A stretch of 64,000 nucleotides of DNA from Streptomyces sp. MMG1121 (GTDB taxonomy: Bacteria; Actinomycetota; Actinomycetes; Streptomycetales; Streptomycetaceae), in the NCBI RefSeq assembly GCF_001280015.1, contig NZ_LGDV01000118.1, positions 124,001 to 188,000 of the forward strand, in the 5' to 3' direction. Both the position numbers and the translations under genes were made by a program. Positions within the stretch are counted from its first letter, which is position 1. Each line of letters starts with the position of its first letter. The notes beneath the pieces are model-generated. The model saw only the letters and a program-made list of their open reading frames with translations, was not told where the DNA came from and made no database searches. This document shows positions 57,971 to 64,000 of this stretch, one piece after another.

Positions 57971-58495
57971 ATGACGATCACCATCCGCGAGGGCGGACCC
58001 GACGACATCCCCGTGATACTCCGCATGCTCGACAGCAGTGTGGAGTGGCTGGTCTCACAGGGGCGCACCGGTCAGTGGGGAAGCGCACCGCTCTCGGAGA
58101 ACCCGAGGGTGGCGGAAACGATCCTTCAGGCCATGGAGAAGGGCCGTGCGTACATCGCCGAGGCCGACGGGGTGCCGGCCGCCGCTCTCACCCTCACCGA
58201 CGCGCCCGGCGCCTATCTGTCGCATCTCCCGCCGCCCGGCGAGCCCGAGCGGTACATCCACTGGCTCGCCTCGGACCGCCGCTTCAAGGGGCTGGGCGCC
58301 GGTGCCGCGCTGCTCGCCCACGCGGCCGGGGAGACCCGGCGGGCCGGGATCTCCCTGCTGCGCGTGGACTGCTACGCGGGCGGTGACCGCAAGCTCGTGG
58401 CGTACTACGAGGCCAACGGCTTCATCCCGACCGAGGCCTACACCCACGGCGAGAACGACTGGCCGGGGCAGGTGCTGGCCCGGAGGGTGCTGTAG
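57971..58495 (+). CDS. GNAT-family N-acetyltransferase
   Basis: 174 residues, one GNAT fold. IREGGPDDIPVILRMLDSSVEWLVSQGRTGQWG opens the domain, YIHWLASDRRFKGLGAGAALLAHA contains the acetyl-CoA loop (R/Q-x-x-G-x-G/A: RFKGLGAG), and LRVDCYAGGDRKLVAYYEANGF is the C-terminal half. It resembles acetyltransferases annotated for small amines or antibiotics, but no particular substrate is implied. CATGAT lies 6 bp before the ATG with no ribosome site, so the message may be leaderless. Confidence 0.92.
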   Translation: MTITIREGGPDDIPVILRMLDSSVEWLVSQGRTGQWGSAPLSENPRVAETILQAMEKGRAYIAEADGVPAAALTLTDAPGAYLSHLPPPGEPERYIHWLASDRRFKGLGAGAALLAHAAGETRRAGISLLRVDCYAGGDRKLVAYYEANGFIPTEAYTHGENDWPGQVLARRVL

Positions 58496-58517
58496 CAGCC
58501 GACCGGGCCCGGAGCGC

Positions 58518-59864
58518 CTACGCCGCCGTCGTCAGTTCCCCCCGTTCCCTCGGGACGAAGCGGACCCGCGGGTGGCCGTGGTTCCAGCGCAGCGTCAGGC
58601 GCAGGCCGCCGATGCGGGCCAGGACCAGGCCGATGGTCGCGGCGGCCCCGGCCGAGATGACGCCGCCGAGGGCGAAGCCGACGCGGGCGCCGTAGGTGTC
58701 GGTGATCCAGCCGACGACCGGCGCGCCCAGCGGCGTACCGCCCACGAACACCATCATGAACAGGGCCATCACCCGGCCGCGCATGGCCGGATCGGTGGCC
58801 ATCTGGACCGCGGTGTTCGCCGTGACGTTCACCGTCAGGCCGAAGATCCCGATCGGGACCAGGAGCAGCGCGAACAGCCAGTACGACGGTGCCAGCGCGG
58901 CCACGACCTCCAGCGCGCCGAAGGCCACCGCGGCGGCGATCAGGACGCGCAGCCGGGCCGTGCCGCGCCGGGCGGCCAGCAGGGCGCCGACCAGCGAGCC
59001 GACGGCCATCAGGGTGTTGAAGAGGCTGTAGCCGCCGGCACCCGCGTGGAAGATGTGCTCGGCGTAGGCCGAGAGCCACACCGGGAAGTTGAAGCCGAAG
59101 GTGCCGATGAAGCCGACCAGCACGATCGGCCAGATCAGCTCCGGACGGCCGGCCACGTACTGCAGGCCCTCCCGCAGCTGGCCCTTGCCGCGCGGGGCGC
59201 GCGTGACCACGTGCAGTTCGCGGGCGCGCATCAGCAGCAGGCCGGTGATGGGCGCGACGAACGACAGGCCGTTGGCGAGGAACGCCCAGCCGGTACCCAC
59301 TCCGGTGATCATGAGACCGGCGACGGCCGGGCCGATCAGCCGGGCGGACTGGAAGTTCGCCGAGTTCAGGCTGACCGCGTTCTGCAGCTGCTCGGGGCCG
59401 ACCATCTCGGAGACGAAGGACTGCCGGGCCGGGTTGTCGAGCACCGTGGCGAGACCCATCGCGAACGCGGCCAGGTAGACGTGCCAGACCTGGACGTGGC
59501 CGGAGAGCGTGAGGAACGCGAGCGCCAGACCCGTCAGGGCCATCGAGGCCTGGGTGACCAGCAGCGTGGGGCGCTTGGGGAGGCGATCGACCAGGACACC
59601 GCCGTAGAGGCCGAAGAGGAGCATCGGCAGGAACTGGAGGGCCGTCGTGATGCCCACGGCGGCGGAGGAGCCGGTGAGGCTGAGCACGAGCCAGTCCTGG
59701 GCGATGCGCTGCATCCAGGTACCGGTGTTGGAAACGACCTGGCCGACGAAGAAGAGGCGGTAGTTCCGGATCCTCAGCGAGCTGAACATCGAGGACTTGC
59801 GGGCGGCGGGGGTCGTAGGTGCGGTCGGTGCGGGGGCGGAAGGTGCTCCGGATCCCGTACTCAA
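58518..59864 (-). CDS. MFS drug-efflux-type transporter
   Basis: 448 residues, about 12 transmembrane helices. RNYRLFFVGQVVSNTGTWMQRIAQDWLVLSLTGSS is the first-helix signature of EntS/DHA3-like carriers, VLDNPARQSFVSEMVG follows, and a final RNHGHPRVRF-type basic tail. The start is TTG 59864, with a strong GAGGAGG 9 nt upstream and no better ATG or GTG nearby; TTG starts are rare. It is downstream of the marR gene (27-bp gap), the usual layout for a repressor-controlled exporter of drugs or siderophores. Confidence 0.9.
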   Translation of the reverse strand: MSTGSGAPSAPAPTAPTTPAARKSSMFSSLRIRNYRLFFVGQVVSNTGTWMQRIAQDWLVLSLTGSSAAVGITTALQFLPMLLFGLYGGVLVDRLPKRPTLLVTQASMALTGLALAFLTLSGHVQVWHVYLAAFAMGLATVLDNPARQSFVSEMVGPEQLQNAVSLNSANFQSARLIGPAVAGLMITGVGTGWAFLANGLSFVAPITGLLLMRARELHVVTRAPRGKGQLREGLQYVAGRPELIWPIVLVGFIGTFGFNFPVWLSAYAEHIFHAGAGGYSLFNTLMAVGSLVGALLAARRGTARLRVLIAAAVAFGALEVVAALAPSYWLFALLLVPIGIFGLTVNVTANTAVQMATDPAMRGRVMALFMMVFVGGTPLGAPVVGWITDTYGARVGFALGGVISAGAAATIGLVLARIGGLRLTLRWNHGHPRVRFVPRERGELTTAA

Positions 59865-59891
59865 AGTCGGTCGCCTCCTCGTATCAGCGGC

Positions 59892-60335
59892 TTACAGGTG
59901 TGCGAGCTTCTCCAGCACGGGGGCGGCGGCGCGCAGCTTGGCCCACTCGTCCTCGTCGAGGCCCTCGACCAGGCCGGACAGGAACGCGTTGCGTTTGCGG
60001 CGGCTCTCCTCGAGCATCGCCTCGGCCTGTTCGGTCTGGGTGACGACCTTCTGACGACGGTCCTCGGGGTGGGGCTCCAGCCGGACCAGTCCCTTGGCTT
60101 CGAGCAGCGCCACGATGCGGGTCATCGACGGCGGCTGGACGTGCTCCTTGCGGGCCAGTTCGCCCGGAGTGGCCGAGCCGCAGCGGAAGAGGGTGCCGAG
60201 CACCGACATCTCGGTGGGGCTCAGCGACTCGTCGACCCGCTGGTGCTTGAGCCGACGGCTCAGCCGCATCACGGCCGAGCGGAGGGAGTTCACGGCGGCA
60301 GCGTCGTCGCCATGGGTGAGGTCCAGGTCCGGCAT
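59892..60335 (-). CDS. MarR-family regulator of the adjacent exporter
   Basis: 147 residues from ATG 60335. The winged helix (SPTEMSVLGTLFRCGSATPGELARKEHVQPPSMTRIVALLEAKGLVRLEPHPEDRRQKVV) is the MarR DNA-binding domain with the wing DRR. TACCCT lies 6 bp before 60335 (minus strand), suggesting a leaderless start; ATG 60353 has a GAGAGAG and is the alternative. It should repress itself and the downstream MFS gene until a small ligand binds. Confidence 0.92.
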   Translation of the reverse strand: MPDLDLTHGDDAAAVNSLRSAVMRLSRRLKHQRVDESLSPTEMSVLGTLFRCGSATPGELARKEHVQPPSMTRIVALLEAKGLVRLEPHPEDRRQKVVTQTEQAEAMLEESRRKRNAFLSGLVEGLDEDEWAKLRAAAPVLEKLAHL

Positions 60336-60489
60336 GTCTTTAGGGTAACTCATTACTCTCTCTAAGGACCACCGCGGCACGGATCCGATGCCCGTGACCC
60401 TGGCCACTGAACCCCTCGGTCACCCGTATGAGTGAGTCAATTCCGGAAAGTGACGCACCGGGCACCCGGATGTGGCGACCCTCGTACAC

Positions 60490-60672
60490 ATGGGGACCAG
60501 TGTGCTCAGCCTGCGGATAGACGGGGAGCTGCTCGAAAGGCTCCGGCACCACGCGGCGAAAAGAGGAATGAGCGTGCAGGACTATGTGGTCCGCACGCTC
60601 ATCCGGGACGACTTCGACGAGCGGTTCCAGACCGCCGTCGAGGAGACGGAGAGGTTCTACGGGGTCACCTGA
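60490..60672 (+). CDS. Ribbon-helix-helix-type small protein
   Basis: 60 residues. LSLRIDGELLERLRHHAAKRGMSVQDYVVRTLIRDDF fits an Arc/CopG-type ribbon and two helices; the tail DERFQTAVEETERFYGV is acidic. Such proteins bind DNA as dimers and are often antitoxins. No toxin gene is adjacent, so it may be a stand-alone regulator. ATG 60490 has no good ribosome site; GTG 60502 has GGGG upstream and is the alternative. It is convergent with the permease gene. Confidence 0.75.
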   Translation: MGTSVLSLRIDGELLERLRHHAAKRGMSVQDYVVRTLIRDDFDERFQTAVEETERFYGVT

Positions 60673-60682
60673 CCCCGGCCGA

Positions 60683-62131
60683 TCAGAGCAGGCCCAGGGC
60701 CGGCATCAGGTAGTAGAACGCGAAGACCGCCGAGACGAGGTACATGGGCGGCGGGATCTCCCGGGCCCGGCCGGCGGCCAGGCGCAGGATCGTGAAGGTG
60801 ATGAAGCCCATGCCGATGCCGTTGGTGATCGAGTAGGTGAACGGCATCATCAGCATCGTCACGAAGGCCGGGATCGCGATGGTGTAGTCGGCCCAGTCGA
60901 TCTCCTTGACGGAGTTCGACAGGATCAGGAAGCCGACCGCGATCAGCGCCGGGGTGGCCGCCTGGGAGGGGACCATCGTGGCGATCGGGGTGAGGAACAG
61001 CGCGAGGGTGAACAGGCCGCCCGTGACGACGTTCGCGAGGCCCGTCCGGGCACCCTCGCCGACACCGGCCGTGGACTCCACGAACGCCGTGGTGGCCGAG
61101 GCGGAACTGGCGCCGCCCGCCGCGACCGCGAGGCCGTCGACGAAGAGGACCTTGTTGATGCCGGGCATATAGCCCTGGGCGTCGGTCAGCTTGGCCTCGT
61201 CGCTGATGCCCATGATCGTGCCCATCGCGTCGAAGAAGCACGACAGCAGGACCGTGAAGACGAAGAGGATGCCGGTCAGCACGCCGACCTTGGAGAAGCC
61301 GCCGAACAGGCTGACCTTGCCGACCAGGCCGAAGTCGGGGGTGGCGACCGGGTTGCCCGGCCACTTCGGGACCGTCAGGCCCCAGGAGGGGATGGTGGTG
61401 ACGGCGTTGACGATCACCGCGAGGACGGTCATGCCGACGATCGAGATCAGGATCGCGCCCGGCGTCTTGCGGACGATCAGCGCGAAGGTGAGCAGCACGC
61501 CGAGGATGAAGACCAGCACCGGCCAGCCGTGCAGATGGCCGCCCGTGCCGAGCTGGAGCGGGACGGTGGTCTGGGCGGCGTCCGGCATGCGCGTGACGAA
61601 CCCGGAGTCGACGAGGCCGATCAGCATGATGAACAGGCCGATACCGATCGAGATCGCCTTGCGCAGCCCGAAGGGCACGGCGTTCATCACGCGCTCGCGC
61701 AGACCCGTGGCGACCAGCAGCATGACCACGAAGCCGGCCAGCACGACCATGCCCATCGCGTCCGGCCAGGACATCCGGGGCGCCAGCTGGAGGGCGACGA
61801 CCGAGTTCACGCCGAGTCCGGCGGCGAGCGCGATCGGCACGTTGCCGATGACGCCCATGAGCAGCGTGGTGAACGCGGCCGTCAGCGCGGTCGCGGTCAC
61901 CAGCTGGCCGTTGTCCAGGTGATGCCCGTACATGTCCTTCGCGCTGCCGAGGATGATCGGATTCAGCACGATGATGTACGCCATCGCAAAGAAGGTGGCC
62001 AAACCGCCCCGTACCTCGCGGACGACCGAGCTGCCGCGCTCGGAGATCTTGAAGTAGCGGTCGAGCGCACCGGCGGACGCACCGCCCGGCTTCTCGGGGG
62101 TGGGGGCCTTGGCGGGTGCCGAGGTGGACAT
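60683..62131 (-). CDS. Purine permease, AzgA-like NCS2 family
   Basis: 482 residues, about 12-14 membrane segments. RYFKISERGSSVVREVRGGLATFFAMAYIIVLNP and GLGVNSVVALQL are the N-terminal AzgA signatures, VTTIPSWGLTVP and the C-terminal FVESTAGVGEGARTGLANVVTG (with the xTxSGxG-like Glu/Ser/Thr site) define the substrate region. Members import hypoxanthine, guanine or adenine by proton symport. ATG 62131 has GAGG 6 nt upstream. An inverted repeat at 62177-62221 may control it. No purine riboswitch is evident in the leader. Confidence 0.93.
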   Translation of the reverse strand: MSTSAPAKAPTPEKPGGASAGALDRYFKISERGSSVVREVRGGLATFFAMAYIIVLNPIILGSAKDMYGHHLDNGQLVTATALTAAFTTLLMGVIGNVPIALAAGLGVNSVVALQLAPRMSWPDAMGMVVLAGFVVMLLVATGLRERVMNAVPFGLRKAISIGIGLFIMLIGLVDSGFVTRMPDAAQTTVPLQLGTGGHLHGWPVLVFILGVLLTFALIVRKTPGAILISIVGMTVLAVIVNAVTTIPSWGLTVPKWPGNPVATPDFGLVGKVSLFGGFSKVGVLTGILFVFTVLLSCFFDAMGTIMGISDEAKLTDAQGYMPGINKVLFVDGLAVAAGGASSASATTAFVESTAGVGEGARTGLANVVTGGLFTLALFLTPIATMVPSQAATPALIAVGFLILSNSVKEIDWADYTIAIPAFVTMLMMPFTYSITNGIGMGFITFTILRLAAGRAREIPPPMYLVSAVFAFYYLMPALGLL

Positions 62132-62176
62132 GCGAGACCTCATCACCGACGGGGTTCCCCCGAGCCCCGTTGGAGT

Positions 62177-62221
62177 TTCATACGAGCAGAAGTGGCCAAA
62201 GACAAACGGTTTCAGTATGAA
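62177..62221. promoter_or_regulatory. Inverted repeat TTCATAC...GTATGAA before the purine permease
   Basis: Seven-base arms at 62177-62183 and 62215-62221, 38 bp apart (near four helical turns), 46 bp from the permease start and in the divergent gap to the DUF2530 gene. The sequence is AT-rich compared with its surroundings. Could be a pair of half-sites for a regulator or a weak hairpin. Confidence 0.35.
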
Positions 62222-62292
62222 GGTATGAGTGACAGATCGCTATCTCCGCGCGTAGACCGTTCGGCCGTCCGGACGCCTCGTAAGCTGTCCCC

Positions 62293-62559
62293 ATGACCAA
62301 GTGGACCCCGAAGCACGAGGCGCCGGAGCCCCTGGAGGGCCCCGTGGTCGCCACCATCACCGGCGGCACGATCGTGTGGTTCGTCCTCTTCCTCGTCCAG
62401 CTGCCCTTCTACGGCTGGTTCGACGACCACGGCCATCTGTGGTGGCTGTGGACCTGTCTGGCCGGGGGCGCACTCGGACTGCTCGGCATCTGGTACGTCC
62501 GCAAGCGCGACGCGGCGATCAAGCGGGACGCGGCGCTGAAGGCGGCGACGGCGAACTAG
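62293..62559 (+). CDS. DUF2530 two-helix membrane protein
   Basis: 88 residues with two transmembrane helices (GTIVWFVLFLVQLPFYGW and LWWLWTCLAGGALGLLGIWYV) and charged termini (KRDAAIKRDAAL). The length, helix spacing and the KHEAPEPLEG start fit DUF2530, common in Streptomyces and without known function. ATG 62293 has TAAGCT 6 bp upstream and no ribosome site, so the mRNA is probably leaderless. Divergent from the purine permease; I infer no functional link. Confidence 0.85.
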   Translation: MTKWTPKHEAPEPLEGPVVATITGGTIVWFVLFLVQLPFYGWFDDHGHLWWLWTCLAGGALGLLGIWYVRKRDAAIKRDAALKAATAN

Positions 62560-62622
62560 CCGCCGCCGTACGACCAGCGCACGAATCGCCTCCTCCCCAG
62601 GTCGGACATCGGCTCTGCTCGG

Positions 62623-62638
62623 CAGGTAAACAGGTAAA
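62623..62638. repeat. Tandem CAGGTAAA repeat before the P-type ATPase
   Basis: Two directly adjacent copies of CAGGTAAA, 22-37 bp before the ATPase start, near where a -35 box would be expected. Two tandem octamers could be a regulator site; two copies is also possible by chance. Confidence 0.35.
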
Positions 62639-62659
62639 TCCGCACGTACCGTCGGATAC

Positions 62660-64000
62660 ATGACCCACATAGACGCGGGCTCTGAACTCGACCCCGTTCA
62701 CCCCGTGGCCCTGCCCGAGAGCCCCTCGGCCGGGCTGACCGGTGCCGAAGTCGCGCAGCGCATCCAGCGTGGGCAGGTCAACGACGTCCCCGTGCGCAGC
62801 AGCCGGTCGCTCGGGGAGATCGTCCGGGCGAACGTCTTCACCCGGTTCAACGCGATCATCGGCGTGCTCTGGCTGATCATGCTGTTCGTCGCGCCGATCC
62901 AGGACAGCCTGTTCGGCTTCGTGATCCTCGCCAACACCGGCATCGGCATCGTCCAGGAGTGGCGGGCCAAGCAGACCCTCGACTCGCTCGCGGTGATCGG
63001 TGAGGCCCGGCCGACCGTCCGCAGGGACGGGACGGCCGTCGAGGTCGCCACCCACGAGATCGTGCTCGACGACCTGATCGAGATCGGTCCCGGGGACAAG
63101 ATCGTCGTGGACGGGGCGTGCGCGGAGGCCGACGGTCTGGAGATCGACGAGTCACTGCTCACCGGCGAGGCCGACCCGGTCGTCAAACGGCCCGGCGACC
63201 CGGTCATGTCCGGCAGCTTCGTGGTCGCGGGCGGCGGCGCCTTCAAGGCCACCAAGGTCGGCCGCGAGGCCTACGCCGCCCAGCTCGCCGAGGAGGCCTC
63301 GCGCTTCACGCTGGTCCACTCCGAGCTGCGCACCGGCATCTCCACGATCCTCAAGTACGTCACCTGGATGATGGTCCCGGCCGCGATCGGCCTGGTCGTC
63401 ACCCAGCTCGTGGTCAAGAGCAACGACTTCAAGGACGCCGTCGCCCGCACGGTCGGCGGCATCGTCCCGATGGTCCCCGAGGGGCTGGTGCTGCTCACCT
63501 CCGTCGCCTTCGCGATCGGCGTCATCCGGCTGGGCCGCAAACAGTGTCTGGTGCAGGAGCTGCCCGCGATCGAGGGGCTGGCCCGCATCGACACCGTCTG
63601 TCTGGACAAGACCGGCACGCTCACCGAGGGCGGCATGGACGTCACCGAGCTGCGGATGCTGGACGGCGCCGACGACGGTTACGTCCGCAAGGTCCTCGGC
63701 GCGCTCGGCGAGTCCGATCCGCGCCCCAACGCCTCCCTCCAGGCGATCATCGACGCCTACCCCGACAGCGAAGACTGGCGCTGTGTGGAGTCGCTGCCGT
63801 TCTCCTCGGCCCGCAAGTACAGCGGGGCCGCGTTCAGCGAGGGCGACGGCGAGACCAGCACCTGGCTGCTGGGCGCCCCGGACGTGCTGCTCGCCGACGG
63901 GGACCCGGCCCTGGCCGACACCGGGCGGCTCAACGAGCAGGGGCTGCGCGTGCTGCTGCTGGCCCGCGCGAGCCGCGAACTGGACGACACCGAGCCGGCC
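62660..64000 (+). CDS. Cation-transporting P-type ATPase (CtpE-like), 3' partial
   Basis: 447 residues visible; the gene runs off the right edge. GLTGAEVAQRIQRGQVNDVP opens the cation-ATPase N-domain; DESLLTGEADPVVKR is the actuator TGE loop, GGIVPMVPEGLVLLTS has the PEGL motif in membrane helix 4, and Asp316 in DKTGTLTEGG is the phosphorylated Asp. PEGL rather than CPC argues against a heavy-metal pump and fits the CtpE group (calcium uptake reported for mycobacterial CtpE). TACCGT lies 7 bp before the ATG and no ribosome site is seen, so it may be leaderless. The nucleotide-binding domain is only partly present. Confidence 0.9.
   Translation, partial: MTHIDAGSELDPVHPVALPESPSAGLTGAEVAQRIQRGQVNDVPVRSSRSLGEIVRANVFTRFNAIIGVLWLIMLFVAPIQDSLFGFVILANTGIGIVQEWRAKQTLDSLAVIGEARPTVRRDGTAVEVATHEIVLDDLIEIGPGDKIVVDGACAEADGLEIDESLLTGEADPVVKRPGDPVMSGSFVVAGGGAFKATKVGREAYAAQLAEEASRFTLVHSELRTGISTILKYVTWMMVPAAIGLVVTQLVVKSNDFKDAVARTVGGIVPMVPEGLVLLTSVAFAIGVIRLGRKQCLVQELPAIEGLARIDTVCLDKTGTLTEGGMDVTELRMLDGADDGYVRKVLGALGESDPRPNASLQAIIDAYPDSEDWRCVESLPFSSARKYSGAAFSEGDGETSTWLLGAPDVLLADGDPALADTGRLNEQGLRVLLLARASRELDDTEPA

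Overview
The window is a very GC-rich actinobacterial chromosome segment, almost certainly Streptomyces. Third codon positions are overwhelmingly G or C, and GTG starts, 4-bp start/stop overlaps and apparently leaderless genes are common. From memory, the gene content and order (purU, an SCO4402-family gene, dmdR1/SIS protein, pdxH, a second citrate synthase, a biotin-dependent carboxylase operon, serC) match the SCO44xx to SCO437x part of the Streptomyces coelicolor core. I see no transposase, integrase, CRISPR array, rRNA or tRNA gene. It reads as core chromosome with catabolic and regulatory clusters.

Region by region. (a) 1-16.2 kb: a CoA-thioester catabolism cluster with an NDP-forming acyl-CoA synthetase (cut by the left edge), an enoyl-CoA hydratase/isomerase, a flavin reductase, an alcohol dehydrogenase, three acyl-CoA dehydrogenases, an SDR, a cyclase-family hydrolase, an amidohydrolase and an AMP-forming acyl-CoA ligase. 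A MFS transporter/AraC pair sits inside it. The same 15-bp palindrome (CTGACGG-centred) lies in three of its promoter regions, so an unseen TetR-type repressor probably controls a regulon. (b) 16.2-22.5 kb: ECF sigma factor with a zinc anti-sigma factor, STAS anti-anti-sigma protein, four-EF-hand calcium protein, PurU, SCO4402-family protein and a lone substrate-binding lipoprotein. (c) 22.5-31.2 kb: a Pro/Gln-rich membrane protein with TQYIPP repeats, an NsdA-like TPR regulator, a primase/polymerase-domain protein, an alpha/beta hydrolase lacking its serine nucleophile, the iron regulator DmdR1 with an antiparallel ORF, a SIS aminosugar-phosphate protein under a DasR-type operator, and a PAS/GAF sensor. 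(d) 31.2-35 kb: an apparently unannotated small structured RNA with a 12-codon ORF, PdxH, citrate synthase, and a 2-oxoglutarate/Fe(II) oxygenase preceded by an RRHVD-type leader peptide. (e) 35-45.2 kb: an eight-gene minus-strand operon resembling the atu/liu systems for acyclic-terpenoid or methyl-branched acyl-CoA breakdown, ending in its TetR gene and starting at a CAAGCNNGCTTG operator. (f) 45.3-52 kb: EamA exporter, then a three-gene minus-strand run of an FAD/Fe-S dehydrogenase, a 43-residue Pro/Lys-rich peptide, an intrinsic terminator and an ABC exporter. This is the best candidate for an undescribed system. (g) 52-64 kb: SerC and assorted housekeeping genes, ending in a CtpE-like P-type ATPase cut by the right edge.

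Coordinates of short sites were read by eye. Starts were chosen from ribosome binding sites, overlaps and family alignment. Homology statements come from recognised motifs and memory, not from searches.
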